From: Eleginops maclovinus
Taxonomy: Eukaryota > Chordata > Actinopteri > Perciformes > Eleginopidae
Length of the DNA stretch: 64,000 bases
Reading direction: 5' to 3'
NCBI RefSeq assembly: GCF_036324505.1
Contig: NC_086350.1
Location: forward strand, 17,171,532-17,235,531
Shown here one piece after another: positions 9,988 through 23,400 of this stretch. The position numbers were made by a program, and so were the translations under genes. How positions within the stretch are numbered: position 1 is the stretch's first letter; each line of letters starts with the position of its first letter. A model generated the notes under the pieces. It did no database searches. It saw nothing but the letters and a program-made list of their open reading frames with translations, and was not told where the DNA came from.

Positions 9988-12900
9988 CAGTAAGGAGGCC
10001 AAAGAAGGACGGTAATCCCTCAGGAATACTGGTATCTTTAATCCTTGTGAGGTGATGAAATAAATAGGTGGATACTCTGTAGATAACACAAGAAACATGA
10101 ACACCGAAGAGCAGAGGGAAGCTTCAAAATTGATGACAACATCATGTGTGGTGTGTGTGGTATTACACTGTATGTTGTTGGCCAACAGAGCCATATGATG
10201 ATTATTTTAAACAATTTATCCAGCCCTGGTTCTGAACTGTCTATGATGAAAAATGGTGGCCTCATCCCAAGTCTGTACCCTCATCTTTCTTTTCACCCCC
10301 AGAGGTTTGAGCTGTACATATTTCAGCACCCAGTACATGCACACATACGCTACGGGCACACAGGCACACAAACATACAGGCAGTGCAACACACCAGTATC
10401 TACTCTGTCCCTTTTACAAATACTTTTCCTTGTATTTTCACTTTTAAATATTTGCAAGACCGTATTAAATGTACCTGAATATATTTGATCCTGTGAATCA
10501 TATATCATTTTTATGCAATAGTGGCCAATATTTAGACACTTGTGAACAGATCTGCTTGTGTTATACTTTTCTTGACGATTCATCAGGGAACTGGATCCCC
10601 CGCGATGTTAAAAAGCATTTCTGTTTCTGCAGCATGTACCCACAACTCCAACAATTCCCCACCCGCAGCAACATCCTTCATACGTCCTCATTCATAGATA
10701 CCGCATGAACCCCTGCACCAAGGCTTGCGCCCTCCCCCCCTATTTCTATCCACACTCTTTCAAAATGAAACACAAAAAACATAGAAACCATAACCCCCCC
10801 TGCTCGGCCCAAGTCCGCCTACCACCCATGGCCACCCCATGCCACGCACGTTCCTCTCAGACAGGGAGCACGACACTGGGCCTCTCCATCCCTGTCCCTG
10901 CGGCGTCCCCCAACTTATCTATGCCCCCCAGTTCCATCCATCATATCTACCCCCGGGCCCCCATCACGTCCCCACAAAGCTAACCCAAAGAAAAGAAAGG
11001 GCAAAAAAGAGGAGAGATGAATACAGCCGCTACCATGCAGAACTGTGCTGGCTCGAGGTCCGTCTTTTGTCCCGGGCCCTGCCTTTCCTCGCCTGGTCTC
11101 TCCTGCAAACACACCCTCTTCTCTGAGGGAACAACAGCCCTGGGGCTTGGGGGATGGAACCGGGGTGTGGTGCTATCTAAAGCAGTATAGTTGGGCCCCC
11201 TCGATGGCCCCCTGGTCACCAGCAAACTGTGTGTGTTGAGCTGTCAAACAGGGTCGCCCTGGCCCTCCCCTTGCGTCCACAGGCACACCCTCTGGGGGGC
11301 AGTAGGGGCTCCGAACTCCTGACTCAGAGGCCCACAAGCCAAAGCTCACCGTGCTCTGCTGACCTTACCACTGAGGCTCTGTGAAGTGGAACAGTACAAC
11401 TCAGGTGTGGAGGGGGGCTGGCTGCACATCTGCAGGGAACTGTTAAAGCAAGATGGATAAAGTAGAGATTTACATCAAAGACACCTTCGACTTTGGGTGA
11501 CATGCAAGCGCACTCAACTGTAATGCTACTGAAGCAAGGATTTTAATTCTAATAGCGCTGAAAAAAAAGAATGAAAGAAATCTTTTATAGCACAGCTTTT
11601 GCAAAAAAAGAAGAAAAGAAGACCCAATATAAAAAGAGCTAAGATTGAGGAGTGGAGCATGTAAGTGAATGGGCAGCATCCATTAAGTGCAAACAAAGGC
11701 GGGTGCCTTTCTGTTGCTGCTGATATTCTGTTGCAGACCATCCTGCCTTTGTGGCCCAAGGAAGAGAGGGCAGTCCCCGCTTGGTCACGTTCACACCCTC
11801 TGCTGATAGAGAACCTCTCACTGCTGGTCATGGATGTTACAAAGTCCCGCAGCTGCAAGGCCACAAATGGAGGTGACAGGAGAAAGACAGACAGAGAGAA
11901 ACGGGACAGGAGCAAACACCCTAAGAGATGTATAAAAGGTGGATTTAAGAAGAAGGCAAGAAAGTCAGAATAAGTCGTAAAAAAAAAACAAGCTTCACTT
12001 CTAACTCATATTCGTATAGATTAATAAAGGAATGAGGTAGAATACAAGTTTAAAAAAGAAAAGAAGCCAACACCATTGAAAACCATTGAGGTTTATGCAG
12101 AAAAGGTTAGATGACAGGGAAATATTTAATGAGGAGAAAAAACTGGTCGGGGGAAACAAAGCACATGTTGGATTGTCCAAATTCAGTGTGCTAGTTTATG
12201 AGACCCCAGAGACGTGTGAGGCAAATAGTAGACTGGTGGAATGAGAAGGGGCTGGAGGGGATGAGGGAACAAATGGGGTTATACGTGACACCACTATTGT
12301 TAATTAGTGCCGTGCACCAGCATGAAGAGAGGTGGGGGCCATCGCATCTTATATCGAATATATGTACTTTTATAGTGGCAATGTAGGTTATCAAATAAAT
12401 AATCTTTAAAGATATTACACAGAAAGGATGAAATATTGAATAAAGGCAAGACCAGAGAAAGCTAAATTAGACATGGTAGAAAACAACAACACACACACAT
12501 AAGAACACATCAGTCCTCCAACACACAGCACCCTAATGGAACCGTGACTGACCACGTTCCAGATCTATTCACCAAAAGGACAATAGTGTGCTGAGGCTGC
12601 AAAAAGCCAGTTGAATGTGTGTGTGTCTATAAACGGCGGCCTGTGTCCGATACCCTGGTGCACAGATTGTGACTTTCCCAGGTGAACAACACCATACGGC
12701 GCGCTGGAGCTTCAAGCTCATTAAAGAGCATTCGGAGCCATCAAAAAGCATTCATCAGGGTGCGCATTCCCCCAGACTGCGGTGTCAGGGCACAGAGCCA
12801 TGCCCGAAGGCCCCAGGGTGCGGGACCTATGCTAAACGGGCCGAGGGAACACACCAGAAGGAGCTGATCCTTTTTCTTCAATGAGCACTGGTTGCTGTGA

Positions 12901-13317
12901 GGATTGATAGCAAGGCGAGGGGGGGGGGTATGTGTAACAGCTTGTTGAGTTCCCTTACTTGAGGAATTCAAAAGTGCATAGTAACTCTTGAATAGAGAGA
13001 AGGATCAGTTTCCAACAGAATATTTGTTTGGTCTCATTTATATATTGCCAAAAGAAAAACTGTTTAAAGATTATTAATAATTTAACGTCTTAATATTCAG
13101 CTAAATGTAGACACCTGAATGAACGGAAGATGAAATAATTCTGTGTGGGGATTGTGATGATAGATCAGCGAAGACAAATAGTCCCCCTTGTGGACAGCAG
13201 CCAGATCATCAAACATCAGCCATCTATTGATTCCACTGACTATAGAGTTGGACCACAGAGCAGTGTGATGCCATTCAGTGCTGAGCGTTGCTAGGAAGAG
13301 TGCACTAGTCCATAGTT

Positions 13318-13449
<132 letters not shown>

Positions 13450-15954
13450 TAACAGAGAGAGTAAAGGAGAATGAGCAAGGGTGCAGCATCTACCCCTGAT
13501 GATTATAAATGAGACTCATGTCAGCAAAGGGACCCCAGGCCATCTGTGATACTCACACATGATCTCATAGTGTGCATGTCTTAAACACATGCACACACTC
13601 AAACACACACTCGCTCTTGAGTGAAAGCTATCCTCTTGGGACACCATACTGCACAGAAGAGTAATACACGCACAGATCTGATGTGATAGTGCTGCCATAA
13701 CTTCAGTAAATCTCAAAGCATCCTACCTAATTTGCATCTTATTTGGAGTTACTCTAAGAGGAATTGTGGGATGTTTTTCAACCTGGGATTTATTCTCTTT
13801 TGGTCCTTTCTGATAATGGGTCATGCTAATTTTGCACTCACCACCTCCATGGTTGATATTCTTGCAAAGTAAGCATGACCCCCATTCGAGAAAAACATGA
13901 ACAATTACCCAATTTCACTTTAACAAGTTGATAAAAATAGAAAAGGGAGACAGAGCGCTGTGAGAGAATGGGTTCCTACAGACAAAAAAGAGACCGCAAA
14001 AGAATGTGTGCAGAAGCAGGGCAGGCTTTAGCGGCGTAATGTTTCACTGATAACAAGCTCAAATTTAATGCTGAATAAGGTTTTCTGAAGATAACAGAGG
14101 ATAGGCCCAAACTTTTTCTAGGTCTCCCAAAAAACATGATCTATGTTCTCTTTAAGTCAATTAATCAGGCGCCTTGCCACCCTGTTCCCTCTGGAAAGGA
14201 GAGCAGGAATAGGCAGAGCCTCTTCTCACTGTAAGGGCCCGGGGAAGGAGAGTCAAATATTTATAGATCTACACACCAGGATTCATTTTTCTCTCGTGAC
14301 ATTTACTAACTCCTGCTTCAGCGAATAGCTTATGGCAGCCATCTCCTGGTAGGTAAATAGCCAAGTGTCCAATCATATCTGAATTTATTTTAGCTCTTCT
14401 AGAAGTCAAATATAAACATCAACTGGCCCACAGGAGAGAGGAACTCATGAATCATACCCAGAGGAGAGAAATTAAAAGTCAAAGTGACCTTTCAGTGAGA
14501 GTACTGGCCAGAGGAGGAAAGCTGCCGTTTCCTCCAAAATACAGTAGGGTGGTTAAAAGGAAAGCCAGTTGCCAGGGTAACTTGTGACAGTATGTTTTGG
14601 TGAAGGCCGAGACAAAGCAACACGTTACAGGCCCGCCGTCCCCCTACAGCTGTGACCTGTCTCCCACCCTGGAGAGGGAAAGGAGAACAGGAAGGGAGAA
14701 GAGATGGATTGGAAAAGGGGAAACAACCGAGGAGTAAAAGTTCACCATAAGAATAAATAGAAGTAAAAAAGACGGGAAAAAAAGAATTGGACTTTATCAG
14801 ATAATAGTAAAAACACAGTCAAACAAAAGACTGATAAGTAACACATATGTCTGCAGCAATACATTTCCCCACCAGCTCAATCCGTCCCTCCCACTGCTAC
14901 TTCTACCCCTCCCATCAATGAGGAAACAAAGAGGTCGTAAAATAGCACAGGGTTGTAAAGACAAAGAAAAATGGAAAAGTGGCTTCACAACAAAAAAATG
15001 CTGTAACTGTGAGGGGGTCAAAGTAGCAAAAGACCGAACTCTTGACCTCCCCTGTGACCTAGGGCTGCCACCCAGTTAAAACAATACGTTCATAATGTCC
15101 ATTTCACTCAGTGTGTGTTCGCTTCTCTTCTAGTGCCCATGGATTGAGATGCCTCCTGGGAGGCGTCTTTTAAAAACGTCTTCTTCATCAATAATCTTGC
15201 CTCTCATCCTCCCTCCCGTCTGCTCCTTTCCTCCCCCAAAAACCTCCTCCATGGCAGACCCTCTCCAGCTCAACTCGAGTGGGTTTGCCTCCCTCCAACA
15301 AAAGACATCTTTTTCTCATCCTCCTCGGAGGAGACAGAGGGATGGATGACGAGATAGGGGAGTACCAGCTCATCCCTTTAATCCAGGGTAGACAGAGAGA
15401 CTCTTCAGTGAAGAGGTGGGAAATCCACTGATCAGAGGCTTAAGATGGAAAGTCTACAATAGACCTGTGGCTCTCTTTGAGGTCTACGCAGCAGGACGGG
15501 AAATTAATCTGTGTGTGTGCATTGTGGAGCACACACTCTCACCACATACCTCACCTTATAGCCCACTTCAATCAAAGTGATAATGCACATTATGCAAATA
15601 TGCACAACACTAGCTATGACCTGCAACATATTCAAACATTCATACATTTTGTTGGTTCTTTAATTGTATTTTACTCTGAATCATTCATTTGGACAACACC
15701 TGTAATATCCTCAGATTGTCAGTATTTAATTGAACAAAAATGCCAATGCCAAAAATTAGCCCTAATTTGCTCATTTTGGTCGGTATATTTTTTAACACAA
15801 AGCACAAGTGTTCATTATATGGTTCATATATTGATACAACTTAATTGAAATTGCCATGACATTGTAAGTCAATGTTTAGTAAAAATGTGTTTCTTTGGTT
15901 ACGTTTATTTAGGTGTTTTCTTTATTTATGTTATTTGCACCATGTATGTGGAGT

Positions 15955-16058
15955 TGTTGGAGGAGCACGCGACATAAGATTTTCATTGCCAACATATACG
16001 CTGTATCTGCTGTGCATATGACAAATAAAACCTTGAAACCTTGAAACCTTGAAACCTT
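15955..16058 (+). repeat. 3' tail of a non-LTR retroelement with (CCTTGAAA)n
   Basis: The sequence TTTTCATTGCCA...CTGTATCTGCTGTGCATATGAC is followed by AATAAA (16024-16029) and about three and a half copies of an 8-bp unit CCTTGAAA. This is the typical 3' end of fish LINE/SINE families that end in a short tandem instead of poly(A). Only the 3' end is present (5' truncated) and no flanking duplication is obvious. Confidence 0.6.
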
Positions 16059-16317
16059 TTCCTTGTGTGAAATGATGGTTCAGTCTGGCTTTAGTCCTTT
16101 CAATATTTCATCAACATAAATTCCCTGTGAAAACAAGCTCATAACTGCATGAATTATGAAAAGTTAATATTTGTGTTTACTGTAAATGCCTGAGCTGGAG
16201 CTACAAATTGCATTTGTCTGTACGTGCATATGTGTATCAGTATGAGCATGCGAGTCACTATGTGCGTGTGCATCATTGTGTTTCCTTGTGTGTAAGTGTA
16301 AGGCGGTGAGTGTGCGC

Positions 16318-16500
16318 CTGCATTCAGCATCTCCCCGCAGCTAATGAGTGGCGGCCCACCTCTCCAGCAGGCCTGGCAGTCCTTGGCTATGGGGCTGGAG
16401 CTGGCTGTTTTCTCATGGTAATCACACACTTTGTCCTGGGGTGGATAATCCTGCACTGGCATTGTCTGGGCCCCAGAGGAGAGCCCCACAAGGTCGACCC
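16318..16500. promoter_or_regulatory. Candidate conserved noncoding element
   Basis: Complex GC-balanced sequence with CTAATGAG near 16340 and GATAATCC (16444-16451, a bicoid/OTX-type TAATCC site), between simple (CA)-rich stretches. Its open frames on both strands lack codon-level evidence. Regulatory function is inference only. Confidence 0.25.
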
Positions 16501-17064
16501 CGCTTCACAGAGAGCCACAAAGACCCAAATGCAGAAGCAGCACCCCACTCCAGGCCTGCGCTCCTCAACACGCACCCATACACGCAGACACACACAAAAA
16601 TGCATGCTTGCACAGAAATGTGTGCACACCCACCGGCACACACTCATTAGTTATTCTCAATTTTCAACGGGGGGGCCTGGAGTCATTAAAACGAGCTGCT
16701 AGTGGAAAAGCACAGGCACACTCGTTGTTATATGAGTGCACATGCTTCACATATAAGCAAAAACAAGTAGTACATTTGAATACATTTGCAACCATTTTCT
16801 ATAGAAGGTTAATTTGGATGTTTTGAGTCAGCTAGAGTTAGCTTCACTTGTGCCACATAGCAAAACTCCCCTGCAGCACAGTGAAAACAAGCAACGCAAG
16901 ACAGAAAGGAATCATCAATCATCTTCTAGAGCATGTGTAGTATTGTTCATTAATAACCACTGACTTGAAAAAAATACATATCAAAACATTCACCGTCAAC
17001 ATTAAAATAAGACTTCTTTGGCAGCGCTCTGCTCTTTATAACCCTGATGTGTTAAAATAGGCCA

Positions 17065-17107
17065 TATTGCTGGGAGGGGAGTATTGCTGGGAGGGGAGTA
17101 TTGCTGG
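17065..17107 (+). repeat. 17-bp tandem repeat, 2.5 copies
   Basis: The unit TATTGCTGGGAGGGGAG is repeated exactly at 17065-17081 and 17082-17098, then partly (TATTGCTGG) to 17107. Confidence 0.95.
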
Positions 17108-17846
17108 CGTGGCGTCAGTGAGGATCAGCTCAGTGGAATATCTGCAGGGGCTGAGCGAATATATGAAGGCAGAAGCAAAGGAGAGTGAAAGACAGGCTCC
17201 CACAGGTCTCTCTGTTACACTCCATCTACACCCGAATCATTAATGAGTAGGCCTGGGAGGAACGCAGTGAACAGTACCTGAACCAGCGCCTTGTTGAACC
17301 CCTTGAGCAGCCAGTTGTGCAGAGCACCAAAAAACTGCAGCTTGACGGTCTGTGTCCGGGCCTTTAGCATTACACAGCCTGCAAGCCATTGAGTTTTGAG
17401 ATATAAATAGACTCATCCCTATTGAGGTTTATAAATCCTACATAGTATAGTTAATAATAAATGGTTGTTGCCAAGCAAAACCAAAAAAAACAATTTTAAA
17501 AACTGTTTTCGCCAACTTGAACTTGTAAAAGTCGAGAATATCCCAATAAGCAAGGAAAAGTCAGAAGTTCAAGGGTAGGATTTTTTTTGTATTTCTATTA
17601 TTTCTATGAATCGCCCTCTGGTTTTCAAATATTTGATGTAGAGGAAATATCATGGATGAGCTCAGACCTGAGGTCTGTTTGAAGGAATGAATGTGTCTCA
17701 CTGGGTCATTAGCCAGGGGGGAGTGAAGCACTGTGGGCCAGTGTGAAGAGGCAAAGAGAGGGTTTGTAATCCTCTATGGCCAATGGGACACAGCCAAATG
17801 TCTGTCTGAAGACACACTAGGACATTTTTGTTCCACAAACAAGTAA

Positions 17847-17847
<1 letters not shown>

Positions 17848-17934
<87 letters not shown>
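17848..17934 (+). repeat. (AC)n microsatellite, 87 bp
   Basis: Pure AC run. Confidence 0.98.
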
Positions 17935-17935
<1 letters not shown>

Positions 17936-20900
17936 GGCTACGCATACATCCATAACAGCACACAAACGCACACAACTGCGGATTCCCACTGCTTCAAGTC
18001 TCGTAATCCTCATTGCGTATTCTGACGGAGTTTTGCTGTGGACACCAAGTTGACAGACAGAGTTAGAGAGTAAAAGAGGAACAGAGGGAGGGAGGAAAGA
18101 GAGAGGAAAACAGACACACAAAAAAACCTTCCCCCTTCTCAGCTCAACCAGCCGTCATTGGTCGATGGAACAGGGTCTTTCTTTCCTTTTTGCTAATTGG
18201 CCACCCAGGCATTGACTCTGGCGTGAGTTCTACCCCAAAACACGTGCATGTCCCTGAGCACCATGAAACACCCCCTGGCTATCCTCCACTCACCTTGCTT
18301 TTTAAATGACTGGGGGGAAGCTTGTTACCATGGCAAATGGAGACAACTCCTACGTGGTGAAATTATGCTGTTTTGCAATAACAGTCATCCTTCACATCAG
18401 ATATAGTTCTTTTAGCAGGCTTAACTAAAAATACTCATACAGTATTGTAGCCAAGTGCATCAGTTATTTGAAAAACATAATTATTTTTGGCACCAGAACT
18501 GGAGAGCCAAATGTTGCCAGATAAACTTGACGATCATCTATTTGTCCTTTTAAACACATGTTATGCAACATGAATAAGCTTATTATATTACCCCACACCC
18601 ACTTTTTTTTAAATGGCAAGTTTTTTGTATAGTGGTTTGGAATTTGGGACCCCCCTAAGGGTTTTCACCTCTAGAGCAAACCACTTCCCGGAGAATTCTT
18701 TAGGGTGTGATGGACAAGTGAATATCTAATTATTTCATTAACTTACTAGGTGCTGTGGAATTTGGTCACATCTTCCATTTGTGCCCTCCCTGCCTTCGGG
18801 TTGTGAATGCAAAGGTCCACGATAATGTATTTAAGAAAAAAGAAGAAAGAAAGAAGAAGAAGAGAGGAGAGAATAGTAATTTGATTGTCTGGAGGCTCCA
18901 TATGGTTCCATGGCTTTACGGTTCATTCTGGCTGGCTGCTAGCAGACTGAGGCCTTTCACTGTTTCAAACTCGATGACAAACTTCCCTATCCTTCATCCA
19001 CCTCTCAATATCCCCCACATCCCCACCCTGAATCTGGTTAGGGAATAATAGAAGAGGCAAACAATGAGGGGGTATGATGGGGGTGTTAGAAAAAAAAATA
19101 GGGGGGTATCAAGTGACCCGCAGAAAACACTATCAAACAAGACTGGAACTCTAAGGGGCTGACAATAGAGCGGCCTGCTCTTTTCTGTGCTACGCCACTG
19201 GTGGGGTAAGATAAGGGAATTCCTCAATACAGCAAAAAGGGAAGAAAGGGGAGCACTGCTTTTGAAAGATTCGGACCTCAAATCCAAACACTCCCCCCAT
19301 AGATTATAGCTTGTGTGTTTTAAAGGGTGGCTGAAATAAAGCAGCACTTTGTTGGACAAGTTAGCCTTGTTGGTGTTGGTCTGCGCTGCCATTGTGAGCG
19401 GTAGTTTTATGCAGATGACGGGAGATTAGGAAAGGCCTGAGCTACACAAGGCCTTTAAAGTTCTGATACGGAGATCTATCACAATAATTCAAAAGGTATC
19501 ACAATGGCACTAACTGCTGCAGCTGTCTGAATTTATTGAGCCTTAAAACGCTTTAGAATAAACAGTGGATTTAGCTGTTGGGCTCGTACTCCTTATCAAA
19601 CCTTTCTGTGCACTCTGTTTGACTTATGTGCTCCAAGCAGTGCAGTGTTTGAAAACCAGCGCTATGGTAATGTAATAGATTGACTGATCTGAAAGTCAAA
19701 TAGTGGGCAAGATAGTAAAGTCAGCCTTGGGCCTTGTGAAAAGAAACTTAAAGTTGAGGAGAAAGGAGAGCAGTGCATCAGAACATTTAGATTTGCACTG
19801 ACACATCCCCAAAACACCCCGCATACAAGCCTGGATGCTCCACGTCAAACAAGGTGAAACATTTCACTGATATCTGACAATGCCAACTAACTGTCATGCC
19901 CATGTGATCACTGTCAGACAATAAACCAGTGTTTCTCCTGGCACATCGTTGAGTAAAAAAGAAAAAGTAATCATTGCCGCACAGCAACAGTTTCTCACTC
20001 TGGGTGTCTACTGATACACCAGGATATCATCCAACAAACAGACAGGTAAACAAATAAATAAAGGCCACAATGCAACATCATTAGGAATCATGCGAATTCC
20101 ATGTTTCTACAGGGTACTTTGTGAATGCCAAAATGAAAGAAAAAATCATTGTCACTAAGAAAAAACGTTCAGAGTTACAGTCTATAGCAATAATAATAAT
20201 AACAGAATATTTAAAAACTACTGCAATAAAACCAATGGATTATTTGCTCAAATTGTCCTTCTAGGAAAATATTTCATATATGGCATTTGAGCACACCGGT
20301 CTGGTTCAGAAACTGGCCTGTTTGTCAGTTGGTTTTAATGCCACGATGGAGGACATGCTGACTTGCTGATTTACTTCAGATTTTAGTTTTAAATGAAAGC
20401 AGCCCACACCCAACCAAATATGAATTTAATCAGAAGTGCTTATAGAAACGCTCAAAGCTGCTCTAAAATATGAACCGTAGGTAGAAGGGAAGGTGATAGA
20501 GTAAAACTGGGAGCGAAAATATTAAACAATGAGGGGATAAATTATTATTACAAAAACTCAAAATTGATTTAAGGGACTCTGCAAAATGTCAGTTGAGCAG
20601 CCACTGTTTTCCATCAATCTACTGTATCTCCCTACTGCCTGAAAATGTCCAATAAAACAAAAATGTCATAACTCTTCCCACACTATCTCTATGTAGATAT
20701 AGGTGCGGATAAGCTAAATCGCTGTAAGATAAGAATTCCAAAATCTACTGAAACAACATTCAAATCATTCCCAAAGTCAGTACAGCCAGTGTGATGTGAC
20801 GTGTTCTAATGGAAAACAAAATGGCATTAGCAAGAGCCAAGAAATTTGACCGTTGAGACATCACTCCCTGAATAAAACCAAGCCCAATGCTTATCTCAAC

Positions 20901-22149
20901 GTTTGGGGCAGAAGGGGCTTTACTTTGGAGCGGAGCTGCTCAAATATGCGTTATTTGCACAGTGTACAACTTCCCAGTCACTGCGGATTAGGCAAACAAT
21001 ACATCTCCCCCATACTGCCCCCACCGCCAAAAAAACCTCCACCCAAATTAGTCTTTCTTTGGCCAGTTATAAAGACCTGAGTATGAATGAGGGGCTCTGT
21101 TAGTCCAGGGAAGATAACACACACTCACTCACAGTGAGGGGGAACTAGCGCTGTTTATTCTGGCCCTCCTCAACATCTGATTGGCAAGAAACGATTTATC
21201 TTGACCGACCCACTGTCCTGATTGGCTGATAAGCTTAACTGTCCGGTGAATATTTTACACCTGTCCAACTGCTTTTAATGGTGCCATGGTTGACGTTTTC
21301 ATGGTGTGTATGAGACTGAATACAAACATGTAAGTCTTCTTGTACGTGCTTGAATAAGACAGAAATGAAAAGCCCTCTGCTACCTCCTGATTAGGTTTAG
21401 GGCTCAGAGAGTTTGGTCATTAAGCCATGACAACCTGCCAGGCTTCAACCAGACTTGCAGAAAGACAGAGGACCTTGAGCCAAGTCTCCAACAGCACATA
21501 CACAAAAGCCAAAATCGCCAAAGATGAATGGCAACAACCAAAACGCCAGCAATTTCCATTGCTGAAAAAAATGACATGTATAGAAAAGTGTGTGCATATA
21601 CATGAACCTTTGAGTTGATTGGCTTGTGATTTGGCTGATTTGATTTATGGAGTTCAAACTTTATCAGCCATATGAGGTTGCGGAGATGCCTTGGGCAGAT
21701 TCCTCACAGTCAAATAAATTGTAACATGCCCTACTTTAATTGCTAAGTAGAAGAATAGCAAAGCCATTTTTCAATACTTCATCTTGTCAAAACTGAGGGA
21801 GGAGATGCTCTTCCAATGGACCATATAAGATTTCCACTCTGAGAGCAATAACATAAACATTTGAGCGAGAAAGGAAATAACTCGCACATGTTCTGATGAG
21901 CTGTTGCGTACAACTGACTACACTCAGGCAGTTTTATTGCTATTTCCTATGTTAAAAACATTGAAACAGTTAAAAATAGAAGTGATATATAACTGAATGG
22001 ATCAACTCTGCAGAAAGGAATGAGCCACAGCCACTGCCAGGTTAGAGGGCTAACATAATGTGCAGTAATTCCACCAGTTGGACGCTGGGGGTAAAGACTA
22101 CTCACTGACATGGGAGAGACCTGGTGCCCTAACAAATACATAGAAGCTG

Positions 22150-22200
22150 TCTAGATAGATAGAAGTACTTTATTGAACCCAATTTGGGATTTTTTTTGCA
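22150..22200 (-). repeat. 3' tail of a non-LTR retroelement
   Basis: On the minus strand the sequence reads AATCCCAAATTGGGTTC, then AATAAA (22169-22174) AGTACTTC, then TATCTATCTAGA. This is the form of fish LINE/SINE 3' tails ending in a TATC tandem. Only a 5'-truncated remnant is visible. Confidence 0.5.
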
Positions 22201-22744
22201 TTTCAGCATCATAAGTCTAGTGGGATCATCTGGAGTTAAAAAAGAAAGTCTAGGTGTGTGTATAAGTGCGTGTGCATGTCTGAAAGAGAGACAGAGAGCG
22301 AGTGCAAGGTAACACAGCGACACCAAGAATGTTTAATTAAATTCTGGAACAGGCTTTTGGTGCTTGTGTTCTAAATGGCCCTCCAGCTGAAAGGAAGGAT
22401 TAACACGGGGCACGGACAGGCCCGCAGCTACAGCACGCTCATTACTGCAGAATGGAAAGATAAGTCAAAGAAAGGAGAAGGGGGAGACAGGGAGAGAGAG
22501 GCAGAAGGTGAGGGAGAGACAGTGAGTGGAGGGACAGTTGAAATGTAAAACAGAGAGATGGTGTGAATTTGACTAAAGAGGTGTGTATGCACAGACTGCC
22601 TGGCTACAAGAGAAGAGGGTGGGTGCCAACGGCCTTCTTGAGCAAGCAGTAGAAATTGACAAGCAATGAGAAAAGCACATTGTGTAATGAATATATACCA
22701 CTCATTAATTATTTTTAAATATTTTTAGGACAAACTAACTTGAC

Positions 22745-23400
22745 TTTTCTTCATGATATTCTACTTCCCAACACACAACACAACTGTTTTTTTCATGATA
22801 TTCGTTGTCATATTGTACTATGACTTTTTTGAACACATACTGTGTCATGTTTGTTCTTCATGTTTGTTTTGACTTTTTTTCATATTTTTGGACTTCACGG
22901 ATTGTTTTATGCATCATATATTTCAACAACCTATACGATGTCTTTTCTTCTTGATTTTCATTTTTTATTTTACAACGTAGTTGAGGACTTTTTTCATGAT
23001 ATTTATTTACAAACTGTACATTGATTTGTTCTTATGTCATAACAAAAACGTAATTTACAGTCATAGTGCCATGTCATAAAAATATTGTAGTGTGCCATGA
23101 AACTGTCATAACAAATGTCATGGTATAATCTGTAAATCATTAGTATATCATAGTAAATCATATAGTACACTATATTGAGCAACAAAAGTTCTGTTTGTAT
23201 TGTATCCCATAAAAAATTCCCAAAAGGACACAATAAATTATGCCATAAAGATTGCATTGTGTTGTATGTCACGATATATATGAAAAATTACAATAAATGT
23301 ATAAAAGAGCTTATAGGCTGTCAAAACATATGTTATCAAAGATGTTATAGTATAATTTGTCATAATAAAGTATCATAGAATAGTATGTCTAACATGCCAT
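22745..23400. repeat. Degenerate AT-rich tandem repeat region
   Basis: The words GACTTTTTTCATGATAT (near 22745, 22787, 22871 and 22988) and, further on, TGTCATAA/ATCATAGTA variants recur at irregular spacing. It resembles the diverged TACTATGACTTTTTTCATGA-type satellite seen in teleosts. Units are too decayed to give a clean period by eye. Confidence 0.5.

Larger units (their letters stand above)
7516..13317. other. Noncoding desert segment
   Basis: No credible gene. It contains short direct repeats (listed separately), a C-rich tract around 10700-11300 whose short open frames show no protein signature, and a moderately complex segment at 11680-11870 with ACAAAGG and CCTTTGT SOX-like words. 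Confidence 0.6.

Noticed and set aside
10705..11126. Overlapping Pro/His/Ser-rich frames on the plus strand
   Set aside because: Reflect a C-rich tract; several frames are open at once, and no homologue is recognised.
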